From: Plut-88900 sp965116945
Lineage (GTDB): Bacteria > Chloroflexota > Dehalococcoidia > Plut-88900
Direction: 5' to 3'
Assembly: GCA_965116945.1 (NCBI GenBank)
Contig: OZ220734.1
Coordinates: 620,001-684,000 of the forward strand
DNA length: 64,000 nt
Shown piece after piece: positions 54,440-63,280 of the stretch (position 1 is the stretch's first letter; every line of letters begins with the position of its first letter). Position numbers and translations under genes: made by a program. The notes under the pieces were generated by a model, which saw nothing but the letters and a program-made list of their open reading frames with translations, was not told the DNA's origin and did not search any database.

Positions 54440-55078
54440 ATGTACGTACGCACCAGCAGATACCGCCTCACCCCCGAGGGCCTAGCCGACCTCAAGGACG
54501 GGATCCGGGAGCAAATGATGGGGCCGATTACGGCCGCTCCCGGCAACCGACTCTTCGCCGTGATGACGTCGCCGGAGGACGAGCAGAATGGGCTGTTTAT
54601 CAGCGCCTGGGAGTCCAAGGAGGACTGCGACAACTTCGAAAACAATGTACGGCCCGCCCTGTACGAGCGGTGGAAAGGCAGCTTCGACGGGCCATTCGAG
54701 GTCCATTACTGGGACGTGTTGTGGCCCGGGACACTGCAGGTCAACGTGGAGTCTCTGGCCAATCCGTCTGCGATGTTTGTGAGGACCAGCCATTTCAAGC
54801 TCCACGAAGGCGTCATTGATACTCTGCCCGTGCACTACCAGGAAGAGGTGATGCCGCCGCTGGTCGAGGCGCAGGGGAACCGGTTTGTCTGCGTTCTGAT
54901 TTCGAGGGACGAGGAGAGGGTCGGGTCACAGGTCACGGGGTGGAACTCGAGGGAGGACTGGGAGCGGTTCGAGCGGGAGGTGTACCCAGACAACATCAAG
55001 AATTTCTGGCACCTCTTTGAAGTGAAGCCCACGGCCACCTACTGGGACCTGACGTTCCCGGGCAGGGTGCGGTACTAA
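54440..55078 (+). CDS. Two-domain dimeric alpha/beta-barrel (ABM-like) protein 2
   Basis: 212 residues, 22 bases after its paralogue. It again has two ~100-residue halves with MYVRTSRYRLTPEG / MFVRTSHFKLHEG openings, NRLFAVMTSPEDEQNG / NRFVCVLISRDEERVG strands, and SAWESKEDCDNFENNV / TGWNSREDWERFEREV loops. The adjacent RTSR.xxTPEG segment also appears in the middle of protein 1, so the four halves are duplicates of one module. It lies 27 bases before a CoA-transferase and may be co-transcribed with it. Function unknown. Confidence 0.6.
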   Translation: MYVRTSRYRLTPEGLADLKDGIREQMMGPITAAPGNRLFAVMTSPEDEQNGLFISAWESKEDCDNFENNVRPALYERWKGSFDGPFEVHYWDVLWPGTLQVNVESLANPSAMFVRTSHFKLHEGVIDTLPVHYQEEVMPPLVEAQGNRFVCVLISRDEERVGSQVTGWNSREDWERFEREVYPDNIKNFWHLFEVKPTATYWDLTFPGRVRY

Positions 55079-55105
55079 GCTCGGGTCTTACGTCGCAGGC
55101 CGCCC

Positions 55106-56581
55106 GTGAGCTGGCAGGACCACTATAAGCGCAACCTCGTTTCGCCGGGGGAGGCCGTCAAGCTCGTTAAGTCGGGGGACAGGGTGTATATCCCAATCTA
55201 CCCACACCCCGACTCACTCATCCATGCCCTGGCGGCGCGGCGCGATGAGCTGAAGGACATCAAGATAACTTGCGACGCGCCTATCGAGGACCCGGGCTGG
55301 TTCAACCCCGACTGGCAAGACTCCTTTACCGTAACCATCGAGCAGATTCTCGGGGAGATGGGGCGGTCGGCGCTGGACTGCCGCATCGTCGACTACATCC
55401 CCATGATCTTTTCCACCCAGTTCCAGCGCTACACCACGGACTACGGCGACGTGCCGCCCATGGACGTGTTCATGGTCGTCACCTCCCCACCCGACGCCAA
55501 CGGCTACGTCAGCTTCGGCGGGCACCTGTGGAACAAGCGCGGGTTTGTCAGGCGGTCGAAGAAGGTCATTGCGCAGGTCGACGAGACACAGATCAGGACA
55601 CACGGGCACAACTTCGTCCACGTCTCGGAGATCGACAGGTTCGTGGAGCACACCCCGTCCATGCTTTCCGACGCGCAGGTGGACGACCTGATGGACTCGG
55701 TGAAAGACCCGGAAGTCCGGTCTCTCCTGGACGTGTTCGTCCCCAACCTGGACCCCCGGGACCTCGCCGAGCATCTGCCTCACCTGGTCGAGAGGGAGGT
55801 GAAGCAGATCCAGCGCTTTGCCCGGTACCAATGCTGGATCGAGCCCGACGATGATGCCAGGACCATCGCGGGCTACGTGTCGGAGCTGGTGAATGACGGC
55901 AACACGCTGCAGATAGGCACCGGCACCCCGACGCGGTTTTTGGCAACGGTCGGGGCGTTCGACGACAAGAAGGACCTGGGCTGGCATTCGGAGATGGGGA
56001 TTCCCGGCATCATCGACCTTATAGAGCGGGGCGTGATTACCGGAGCCCGGAAGACCCTGCACAAGGACAAGGCCATCTTCGGGGCGTTGCTCGGGGCTTT
56101 CTACCGGGAGCTGGACTACGCCCACGAGAATCCGCTGATCGAGCAGATGGACGTGGAATACGTGGCCAGGGCGACGACCGTTGCGCAGAACGACAACATG
56201 GTCTCCATCAACAACGCCCTGTCTGTCGACCTCACGGGCCAGATCAACGCCGAGACCGTGTTCGGGGGGCGGTTGATGAGCGGGACGGGCGGTCAGTTCG
56301 ACTTCCAGATGGGTGCGATAATGTCGAAGGGGGGCAGAGGGATCACGTTGATGAGGTCCACGGCTCTCGGGGGTGTGGCGTCGAGGATTGTGGCCCAGCA
56401 CGAGGAGGGGACGATCATTAGCGTGCCACGGACGTTTGCGGACACGATCATCACGGAGCACGGGGTGGCGCAGCTGCTAGGGAAGTCGAACAGGGAGCGG
56501 GCGCGGGAGTTGATCTCGATTGCGCACCCTGACTTCAGGGAGGAGTTGAGGAGGGGGGCGGAGGAGTTGTTTTACCCTTAA
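55106..56581 (+). CDS. Family I CoA-transferase / acetyl-CoA hydrolase, copy 5
   Basis: 491 residues, GTG start. Same two-domain layout as the genes at 19-26 kb but more distant: VFMVVTSPPDANGYVSFGG, VSEIDRFVEHTPSM, GTGTPTRFL, catalytic Glu296 in GWHSEMGIPG, ETVFGGRLMSGTGGQFDFQ. The active-site neighbours (IPG) differ from copies 1-4, so a separate acyl preference is likely. Co-transcribed with the two ABM-like genes upstream. Confidence 0.88.
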   Translation: MSWQDHYKRNLVSPGEAVKLVKSGDRVYIPIYPHPDSLIHALAARRDELKDIKITCDAPIEDPGWFNPDWQDSFTVTIEQILGEMGRSALDCRIVDYIPMIFSTQFQRYTTDYGDVPPMDVFMVVTSPPDANGYVSFGGHLWNKRGFVRRSKKVIAQVDETQIRTHGHNFVHVSEIDRFVEHTPSMLSDAQVDDLMDSVKDPEVRSLLDVFVPNLDPRDLAEHLPHLVEREVKQIQRFARYQCWIEPDDDARTIAGYVSELVNDGNTLQIGTGTPTRFLATVGAFDDKKDLGWHSEMGIPGIIDLIERGVITGARKTLHKDKAIFGALLGAFYRELDYAHENPLIEQMDVEYVARATTVAQNDNMVSINNALSVDLTGQINAETVFGGRLMSGTGGQFDFQMGAIMSKGGRGITLMRSTALGGVASRIVAQHEEGTIISVPRTFADTIITEHGVAQLLGKSNRERARELISIAHPDFREELRRGAEELFYP

Positions 56582-56632
56582 GTTCCCGTCATTCCCGACT
56601 CGCGTCGGGTGAATTGATCCCGCCGGGTGGGG

Positions 56633-56673
56633 CCACGCATCCTAAGGCTGTCGAAGTATGAGCTAGGGGGTTC
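56633..56673. repeat. Dispersed palindromic repeat, family A (inverted copy)
   Basis: CTAAGGCTGTCGAAGTATGAGC is the reverse complement of the GCTCATACTTCGA.AGCCT consensus. It is in the gap between copy 5 of the CoA-transferase and the DUF4238 gene. Confidence 0.6.
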
Positions 56674-56724
56674 TGCCCCACCTCTCTCAACGTGTGTAGA
56701 GATTTGGGAAACGGGCAAACCAAG

Positions 56725-57630
56725 ATGTTCGAAATAGACAAAACAAGGAAACACTTCGTTCCGCTACTTTACCTACGTGGATTTTGCATTGCCGATGGTT
56801 CTAATCAGTTATATGTCTTTGATAAGGACAACCCTCAAGCCGGGATCAAAAAACGTTCGATTGAAAACGTCGAAGTTTCCAGAGACGCGTATTCTGTTGC
56901 CAATGATTCAATTCTCAAAAGGCGAGAAGACCAGTGGGCCAAAATACTCCAAGCGCTTGAGGGTCGAAACAGTCTTACATTGAATGAATTCATTTCCGAC
57001 CGCAAGCGGTCTGCCTCGTTGAGGGCAGGGCTTGCGCGTTTCGTCGTGGACTCGAAAATGAGAAGCCGAGGTTTCCGAGAACAAATGAGGGAACCTTTGG
57101 AGAGCCTAAGGATGCAATCTCTAGCGAGATTCAAGAAACTAGAGAGCGACTTCCGTGCCCAGTTGCCTGATTCTGATGAGCAGGCGAATCTAGTCTTCCC
57201 TGCTTTAAGGGACTTGATGGGTGTTGACAACGATCGAAAATTCAGGGCACTTCACATTGACCCTTTCATGAGAGGAGAAGATGGAGAAGAGTGGTACATG
57301 ATGTATGAAGACGGAAGTTGGAGATTCGACGAAGCTTGCGTTGGGCGGAAATTTATGACGTCAGATATCCCCTCGACTTCTATGCGTCTAGGTTCCGAGC
57401 CTCAATATCACAACTTAATTTTCTTCTTCATGCCGCTTTCGTCGGATTTACAGCTAATGGGAATGTGCAAAGATGCTCGTATGGAAAGTGGCCTCGCACC
57501 TAAACATACAGAGATGAACGAACGGGATATGGACCTTGCGAATCTGACCGTATTCAAGGACGCATTCAGGTTCGTCTATTCCTCTTCAAGAAGCGAGATC
57601 CTTAGGGCAATGGAGCAGAGTGGACATTAG
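56725..57630 (+). CDS. DUF4238 protein
   Basis: 301 residues from ATG at 56725. TRKHFVPLLYLRGFCI at the N-terminus is the DUF4238 signature (K.HFVP..YL..F). IDPFMRGEDGEEWY is followed by a Trp-rich segment, and MTSDIPSTSM carries the conserved TSDxP. GC is visibly lower than in the flanking genes, which suggests horizontal transfer. DUF4238 proteins are often found in genomic islands and have no firm function; some are thought to be involved in defence. Isolated from any obvious partner. Confidence 0.75.
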   Translation: MFEIDKTRKHFVPLLYLRGFCIADGSNQLYVFDKDNPQAGIKKRSIENVEVSRDAYSVANDSILKRREDQWAKILQALEGRNSLTLNEFISDRKRSASLRAGLARFVVDSKMRSRGFREQMREPLESLRMQSLARFKKLESDFRAQLPDSDEQANLVFPALRDLMGVDNDRKFRALHIDPFMRGEDGEEWYMMYEDGSWRFDEACVGRKFMTSDIPSTSMRLGSEPQYHNLIFFFMPLSSDLQLMGMCKDARMESGLAPKHTEMNERDMDLANLTVFKDAFRFVYSSSRSEILRAMEQSGH

Positions 57631-57820
57631 GCTCCCATGCCCTCAAGCCACGCGCAGATCAACCCTGTTGCCTTACCGCCTCGGAAAGCACCTACACACA
57701 TCTCCCCCACCCCCCTCGTTGACCCCCGAGACCCGGTATAGTTAAAATCAGATAGGCCCCCGGGGCCCGGCGCAAGAAGTCTCGGGAGCTGTTTTTCTAG
57801 CTACGCCGGAAGGAGTGCAA

Positions 57821-58069
57821 ATGCAGTCTAGCCTCATAGGTAAGATACAGAAGGCCAAGGCCTACGCTGAGGAGCCCGACAGGGTGCAGTTCAACAATTT
57901 CAGCCTCAGCTTCCGGGGCGCCCACAAGCGCCACAACGTTACCTATGACGACGGCGTCCTACGTTGTAATTGCAGTTTCTTTACTTCCTGGAACATGTGC
58001 AGCCATACGATGGCGCTGGAGCGCATGTTTGACGTGATGCTGCCGCGCGTCGAGTACGTCAGCACCTAG
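57821..58069 (+). CDS. Mini SWIM zinc-finger protein
   Basis: 82 residues from ATG at 57821, preceded by GGAAGGAG. Towards the C-terminal end it has LRCNCSFFTSWNMCSHTMAL, the CxCx(8)CxH SWIM zinc finger, and a helix LERMFDVML after it. SWIM domains bind nucleic acids or proteins in larger ATPases and recombinase-associated factors; a free-standing one this small is unusual. No helicase is adjacent. Confidence 0.75.
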   Translation: MQSSLIGKIQKAKAYAEEPDRVQFNNFSLSFRGAHKRHNVTYDDGVLRCNCSFFTSWNMCSHTMALERMFDVMLPRVEYVST

Positions 58070-58184
58070 GCATTCGGGGATTTTCTTCGGGGAATTTGAT
58101 GGCCCTGGTGTGTCGCGGGCTTTGGGGGGGCGGCAGGCCGCTTTGCGAGGCTCGGGATGAGCGAACCTGCGCTCGGAGAAGGGA

Positions 58185-58240
58185 ACCCTCACCCTCTTGA
58201 TTCCCTTCTCCCTTATGGCCTTCAAGGGAGAGGGGGAGGG
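58185..58240. repeat. Dispersed inverted repeat, family B
   Basis: CCCTCACCCTCTTGATTCCC, then TCCCTTATGGCCTTCAAGGG and GAGAGGGGGAGGG. Purine- and pyrimidine-rich arms as at 5521 and 20618. Confidence 0.6.
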
Positions 58241-58243
58241 ATG

Positions 58244-58288
58244 ATTAGAGGCCCACGCGTGTGCGTTGCACACGCGTGGGCCTCTAAT
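58244..58288. repeat. Perfect 21-bp inverted repeat, 3-base loop
   Basis: ATTAGAGGCCCACGCGTGTGC, loop GTT, then the exact complement ending CCTCTAAT. It contains ACGCGT. There is no T-run, so it is not a standard terminator. Confidence 0.9.
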
Positions 58289-58331
58289 TCGGTACTGGGG
58301 GGAATGCGGTTCCCGCCCGCCCTGTTTTATT

Positions 58332-58366
58332 GACATCTCAAAATTGCGGTGCAATTTTGAGATGTC
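58332..58366. repeat. Perfect 16-bp inverted repeat, 3-base loop
   Basis: GACATCTCAAAATTGC, loop GGT, then GCAATTTTGAGATGTC. A second, unrelated, perfect hairpin in the same gap; a TTTG follows the right arm. Confidence 0.9.
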
Positions 58367-58499
58367 TTTGCCAAAGGGGGATGGGAAAATAGGAGTCGTG
58401 TGAATCCGGGGTTATAGGTGGTTGTTCAGGAGGGATGGATTCCTGCCTCCGCAGGAATGCCGGGTGGGTTGGGAGGGGTCGGTGGGGCGTGGGGGAGGG

Positions 58500-59786
58500 T
58501 TAGGGCTGGTAGGACTGGAAGACCAGGCAGGCGTTTTGGCCGCCGAAGCCGAAGCTGTTGGAGAGAACTTTATTGACGGGCTGCCGACGGGCTTCGTTGG
58601 GGACGTAGTCGAGGTCGCAGTCGGGGTCGGGGTATTCGTAGTTGATGGTCGGGTGCATGGCCCCGTCGACAATGGACATCACACAGGCCACGGACTCCAT
58701 GCCCCCGGCCCCGCCCAGAGCATGCCCGATCATGGATTTCGTCGAGCTAATGCCCACCTTGTAGGCTGATTCGCCGAACACGCTCTTGATAGCACGGGTC
58801 TCTATGGAGTCGTTGAGGGGGGTGGAGGTGCCGTGGGCGTTGATGTAGTCGATTTCGTCGGGCCTGGCGTTGGCGTCTTCAAGGGCCCAGGTCATGGCCC
58901 GGGCGGCGCCTGCTCCCTCGTCGTCGGGGTGAACCATGTGGAAGGCGTCGGAGGATACCCCGTAGCCCGTTACTTCGCAGAGGATGTTGGCGTCCCTGTT
59001 CAGGGCGTGCTCCAGGGTCTCGAGTATCAGGATGCCTGTACCTTCGGCAGGCACGAAGCCGTCCCGTCTAGCATCGAAGGGTCGGCTGGCCTTGGTCGGG
59101 TCGTCATTGCTAACGGTGGACAGGGCCTTCATGACGCTGAACCCACCGAGCCCCAGCTGGCTGATTCCTGCCTCCGTGCCACCTGAAACCATGACGTCCG
59201 CCGAGCCTCGGCGGAGGACTTCCAGAGCATCACCCACACCCTGAGTGCCAGCCGCGCACGATGTTGTGACCGTGTTTGTAAAGCCCTTCAGCCCCAGAAT
59301 GCGGCTAACCTGGGATGTAGCCATGTTGGGGAGGATCATGGGGAAGAAGAAGGGGCTGAGGCGCATACCGCCCCGGGTCTCTATGGTGCGGCCTCCATCC
59401 TCGATGTCGGGGAAGCCGCCGCAGCCGTTGCCGAGCACGATGCCCAGCCTTGCCGGGTCCTCTGACTCCAGATCCAGGCCAGATTCCTCGATAGCTGCCA
59501 AGGCCGCCGTTACGGCTATCTGGCTGAACCGGGACATTCGTCTAGCGTCACGGGCGTCGAGTTTTTCTCGGGGATTGAAGTCGGGGATTTCGCCGGCGAT
59601 CTTGGTCGGGTAGTTGGTGGTGTCACAGAGGGTCATCGGGCCGATACCTGAGACTCCGTCCACGAGATTCTTCCAGAACTCCTGGGCCGTAGTGCCCAGG
59701 GGCGTAACTGCGCCGAGGCCTGTTACCACAACTCTCGAGCGGCCCTTGTAGTCGATCAGTTTGGGGGTTGTTTCGGATGGGCTCAT
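58500..59786 (-). CDS. fabF: Beta-ketoacyl-ACP synthase II
   Basis: 428 residues. Extends fatty acids by condensing malonyl-ACP with acyl-ACP. The catalytic triad is complete: Cys in TVTTSCAAGTQGVGDAL, His in YINAHGTSTPLNDS and His in SMIGHALGGAGGMESV. MSRFSQIAVTAALAAIEESGL and the final NSFGFGGQNACLVFQ match the FabF subfamily. The N-terminus has ~15 extra residues. No acpP or fabG gene is adjacent. The gene lies 39 bases beyond folC on the same strand, i.e. folC is downstream in coordinates but upstream in transcription. Confidence 0.93.
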   Translation of the reverse strand: MSPSETTPKLIDYKGRSRVVVTGLGAVTPLGTTAQEFWKNLVDGVSGIGPMTLCDTTNYPTKIAGEIPDFNPREKLDARDARRMSRFSQIAVTAALAAIEESGLDLESEDPARLGIVLGNGCGGFPDIEDGGRTIETRGGMRLSPFFFPMILPNMATSQVSRILGLKGFTNTVTTSCAAGTQGVGDALEVLRRGSADVMVSGGTEAGISQLGLGGFSVMKALSTVSNDDPTKASRPFDARRDGFVPAEGTGILILETLEHALNRDANILCEVTGYGVSSDAFHMVHPDDEGAGAARAMTWALEDANARPDEIDYINAHGTSTPLNDSIETRAIKSVFGESAYKVGISSTKSMIGHALGGAGGMESVACVMSIVDGAMHPTINYEYPDPDCDLDYVPNEARRQPVNKVLSNSFGFGGQNACLVFQSYQP

Positions 59787-59825
59787 GCTGAATGCAATCC
59801 GGTCAGTTGTTTCTCTGGGGTCGGG

Positions 59826-61160
59826 TTAGTAGGTCTCAACCGGCACCCGCTTGACTGCCTCTATGGTCTCTCCGACCACAAAAAGGGAGCCTGTGACACA
59901 TATCAGATCCCCCTCCGAAGCCAGCTCCCGGGCCCTGGACAACGCCTGCTGCACACTGTCCGTGGTCTCAAGAATTATATCAGGTCGGGTGAAGGCGGCT
60001 GCTATGGTGTGGGGGTCTGCGGCGCGCATGTGTCGCGACTTTGTGAGGATAACGGTCGGGGCGAGGGGTATGAGCTCCGAGGCGATTTCCTGCACATTCT
60101 TGTCCGCCGACACTCCGACTACCAGGACAACTTTCCCGAACCGGTAGTACTTAGTGAGAGCTTCTCTTAGCCTGCGAGCGGAGTCGCCGTTATGGGCGCC
60201 GTCGGCGATGATCAACGGGTTTCGGTCTAGTTCCTCCATACGGCCGGGCCAGCGGATGTCGGTGAAGCCGTCCACTATGTCACCATTGGTGATATGCCAT
60301 CCCCTCTCACGCAGGATGCCCAAAGCCGCCAGGGCCGTGGCGGCGTTTTCCTGCTGGTGGTCTCCAATGAGGGGCATCGACACCCGGTATTCATTCTCGG
60401 AGTCACGCACCAAGAGTTTCTGTCCCCATTCTCCATGGGCCAAGGAGCGCCAAACGACCTCCCGTCCTACGTTCACCAGATCGGAGCCTCGCTGTCGGGC
60501 AATGGAGCTGATGACTTCTTCGACTTCCGGTCTCTGGGAGGCCATTACAACGGGGATGTCCGGCTTGATTATCCCGGCCTTTTCGCCTGCTATTTCGGGG
60601 AGGGTCTCACCGAGAAGCTCGGTGTGGTCCCGGCTGATGGAGGTGATCACGCTGACCTCTGGCGTGACTACGTTGGTGGCGTCCAACCTGCCGCCGACGC
60701 CGACTTCGAAGACGAGGGCTTCCACGCCTTTATCTGCGAAGTGGAGGAGGGCCATGGCGGTGAGGGCCTCGAAGGTGGTGATGTATCCGTGCTCGCCGGT
60801 GGCGTTCAGATCTTCTACGTGGGGCTTAACCCTTTCGATGGCCGATGCGAAGTCTTCCCCGGAGATGGGCTGTCCGTCGATCTGGACCCTCTCCCGGAAA
60901 GTGTGGAGGTGAGGGGAGGTGAAGAGACCGACTCTGTAGCCGGCCTTCTGCAGCACGGAGGATATCATCGCGGCCGTGCTGCCCTTGCCCTTGGTACCGG
61001 CGACATGGACTATCTTCAGACGGGTCTCGGGGGAGTCGAGCCGTCTGAGCAGCTCTCTGACCCGCTCCAGGTCGACGTTGCCCGGCGAGTAGAGCTCCTT
61101 CAACGACTTTTCGTAGTTGGTGAGGCCGAGGATGTACTTGAGGGCGGAGCGGTAGTTCAA
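59826..61160 (-). CDS. folC: Folylpolyglutamate/dihydrofolate synthase
   Basis: 444 residues, TTG start with GAAGGA seven bases before it. Mur-ligase-type fold: HVAGTKGKGSTAAMISSVL is the P-loop, GLFTSPHLHTFRERVQIDGQPI the folate-binding loop, FEVGVGGRLDATNVV and SRDHTELLGETLPEIAGEKAGIIK the following signatures; ADGAHNGDSARRL opens the C-terminal domain. It adds glutamates to folates. Same strand as fabF and 39 bases away. Confidence 0.93.
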   Translation of the reverse strand: MNYRSALKYILGLTNYEKSLKELYSPGNVDLERVRELLRRLDSPETRLKIVHVAGTKGKGSTAAMISSVLQKAGYRVGLFTSPHLHTFRERVQIDGQPISGEDFASAIERVKPHVEDLNATGEHGYITTFEALTAMALLHFADKGVEALVFEVGVGGRLDATNVVTPEVSVITSISRDHTELLGETLPEIAGEKAGIIKPDIPVVMASQRPEVEEVISSIARQRGSDLVNVGREVVWRSLAHGEWGQKLLVRDSENEYRVSMPLIGDHQQENAATALAALGILRERGWHITNGDIVDGFTDIRWPGRMEELDRNPLIIADGAHNGDSARRLREALTKYYRFGKVVLVVGVSADKNVQEIASELIPLAPTVILTKSRHMRAADPHTIAAAFTRPDIILETTDSVQQALSRARELASEGDLICVTGSLFVVGETIEAVKRVPVETY

Positions 61161-61218
61161 GGCGTGTCCTTCGCCTGAGACAATGCGATTGCCTATATTG
61201 TAACGCCGGACGGGGGCC

Positions 61219-62172
61219 CTATGCCTCGGCAGGCCACCGCCGGGCAGGGCGGCGGCCCGTGGCGATAGAGAGGGCCTCGCCCCACCCCATGTCGAGGATG
61301 TAATCGATGTTGCCTTGGAGGGGTCGTGGGGTGAAGTCGAAGTTTGCCTGAACCGAGTCTTCGGAGGTGATGTTGTCCAGGGAGAGCATATCCAGCTGTA
61401 CGTTGGTGATAGGAGGGTGTCGGGAGGCGAGCCTCAGGAAGGGCAGCGCAGAACGCATTAGTTTCATGGGCACCCGCACCTTGACCTTCCAGCTGCCGAA
61501 CGCCCGGATGATCAAATCCGTGATCTCTCGATAGCTCAGGATGTCGGGGCCGCCGATCTCAATGGTCTCGCCGTTGTAGGAGCTGTTGACCAAGACCATG
61601 TCCACGCATCGGGCCACGTCTTCGACATGGATGGGCTGGAATCTTGCCTTTCCCGAGCCGATGAACGGGACCACGGGCCCGACCCTGATGGTTGCTGCCA
61701 GGGCGTTTACGAACTCGTCACCCGGGCCGAAAACCAGCGATGGCCGAAGAATCACGTGGCGCATCCTGGAGTCGATTATGGCTTCCTCTGCCTGCCACTT
61801 GGAGCGAAGGTAGGGGAACCTGGGCTCCGGGCCAACGCCTATGGCGCTCAGGTGGACTATCTTCCGTACACCAGCTTCTTCGGCAGCCTTGACCACGTTC
61901 TGTGTCCCCTGCACGTTGATACTCTGGAAGGTTGCCGGGCCCTTTTCCCTGATGACGGCGACGGTGTGAACCACCATATCCACGCCGTCGCAGGCGGCTT
62001 TGAGGGACTCGGGGTCGGTGATGTCACCCGTGACAAAGTGGACTGCGGGGAGGCCCGAGGGTTGGCTGTTCGGCCCGGGCCGGACCAGACGCCTCACCTC
62101 TTCACCGCGCTCGACGAGTCGGGCCACGATCCTCCTGCCGATGAACCCCGTGGCCCCCGTGACCAGTATCAA
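61219..62172 (-). CDS. NAD(P)-dependent epimerase/dehydratase (NDUFA9-like)
   Basis: 317 residues if started at TTG 62172 (ILVTGATGFIGRRIV), which has AGAAGGGCAGGA upstream; a TTG at 62214 is an alternative. Extended SDR fold: GATGFIGRRI nucleotide loop, DMVVHTVAVIREKG, VRKIVHLSAIGVGPEPRFPYLRSK with YxxxK, and VFGPGDEF. This matches the NDUFA9/ArnA-like subgroup with a C-terminal substrate domain. Stand-alone members are often annotated as complex-I-like epimerases with unknown substrates. No nuo gene is near. Confidence 0.82.
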   Translation of the reverse strand: MILVTGATGFIGRRIVARLVERGEEVRRLVRPGPNSQPSGLPAVHFVTGDITDPESLKAACDGVDMVVHTVAVIREKGPATFQSINVQGTQNVVKAAEEAGVRKIVHLSAIGVGPEPRFPYLRSKWQAEEAIIDSRMRHVILRPSLVFGPGDEFVNALAATIRVGPVVPFIGSGKARFQPIHVEDVARCVDMVLVNSSYNGETIEIGGPDILSYREITDLIIRAFGSWKVKVRVPMKLMRSALPFLRLASRHPPITNVQLDMLSLDNITSEDSVQANFDFTPRPLQGNIDYILDMGWGEALSIATGRRPARRWPAEA

Positions 62173-62362
62173 GATCCTGCCCTTCTGCGGCAAAAGCGTG
62201 CCGAGGTTGACCAAGGAGCTTTTGGGATGTCAACTATCGGGGCAAGCAGACGGTCGCCAGTCATGCATCTCCACTCCGAACCGCTCGGGGCGTCTCCGAT
62301 CTGCGCGCCTGTGGGCCCGTAGGGACTGCAGAGCGGGTCTGAGAACAACTCAGCGCCTCGGT

Positions 62363-63091
62363 CTACCCCGCGGATTCTCGGCACTCGGCAATTGCCATAG
62401 CCACCGAGTCGGCGTCCTCTCCAGTAGTGACCAGGTCTGCCGGCGGCTCCATACCCAGCCACCTGTACATAGCATCGGGGTTTTCCAGGTAGATATCTAC
62501 CAGGCAAGACTTCTCCTGGGCACTGTATCCACCGGCCTGGAACTCCTCCATCGCGCTTCCCAGGTGGACCACGCTCTCCGGAGTGAGGCAACCGAAGAAT
62601 TCTCCCGCCGCACTGCCCTGGCCGGAAGTTATGAGCTCCGTAAAAGGCGACTCCAGGAAGAACCGGTAGAGCAATTCACCCATGGAGGCTTCTACGCAGG
62701 CAGCTTCTTGCCGGGAAACGCCATCCATCACTTCTTGGCTGAGGGTTTCCGCGTTGAGGACCAGGCCTGCCAGAGCATGGGCGGGTTCGGGGGTGGGTTC
62801 TGGAGTGGGTGTCGGTCTCGGGGTGGGCGTCGGCTCCGGTCTGGGCGTAGCCGTGGGCTGGGGAATCGGAGTGGGCTGGGGCATAGCCGTGGGCTGAGGT
62901 AGGGCAGTAGCCGTAGGCTGGGGGGCAGGGGTGGGGCGGGGGGTTGCGGTGGCCTGAGGTTCAGACACGGCAGTTGCGGTGGGCTCGGGCTCGGCCGTCT
63001 CCTCCCCACCGCAGGCTATAACGAAGGCCATTGCCGCCACTATTGCGACGATAGCCATAAGGCCAGTGATTTTCCTGAGTCGGTTTTGCAT
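62363..63091 (-). CDS. Pro/Thr-rich secreted lipoprotein
   Basis: 242 residues from ATG at 63091 with GGGAG. A signal peptide (about residues 8-26) ends with AFVIAC, a lipobox with lipidated Cys27 (IAC|GG). Residues ~30-100 form a low-complexity linker of repeated P/T/A/Q (PTATPRP, PQPTA, PEPTPTP), typical of surface proteins of Chloroflexota and actinobacteria. The C-terminal ~130 residues have four spaced Cys and an EELxG-like helical pattern but no family I can name. Located at the cell surface. Divergent from dnaE. Confidence 0.75.
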   Translation of the reverse strand: MQNRLRKITGLMAIVAIVAAMAFVIACGGEETAEPEPTATAVSEPQATATPRPTPAPQPTATALPQPTAMPQPTPIPQPTATPRPEPTPTPRPTPTPEPTPEPAHALAGLVLNAETLSQEVMDGVSRQEAACVEASMGELLYRFFLESPFTELITSGQGSAAGEFFGCLTPESVVHLGSAMEEFQAGGYSAQEKSCLVDIYLENPDAMYRWLGMEPPADLVTTGEDADSVAMAIAECRESAG

Positions 63092-63280
63092 TGAACGAAC
63101 TCCCATGGAGGACGGAAGAAATATTGCTGAGAATTTCTAAACTGAGTTGAAATTAGCACATTTATCTAGCATAGTCCAATGATTTGGCAAGGAAACGCCA
63201 AAGAAAAGCAGGGACTTTCATTCCATCAATAATCGCCGAAAGAGGGAGCTGAAATGGGGTCGATGCGGGGAATGGCGGTG

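Larger units (their letters stand above)
58070..58499. other. Intergenic region with two perfect palindromes
   Basis: 430 bases without a convincing gene. It holds a family B repeat at 58185-58240, then two perfect hairpins (58244-58288 and 58332-58366). Open frames here are short and out of context. Downstream is the fabF end, so this is a convergent gap and one hairpin may end transcription. Confidence 0.6.
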
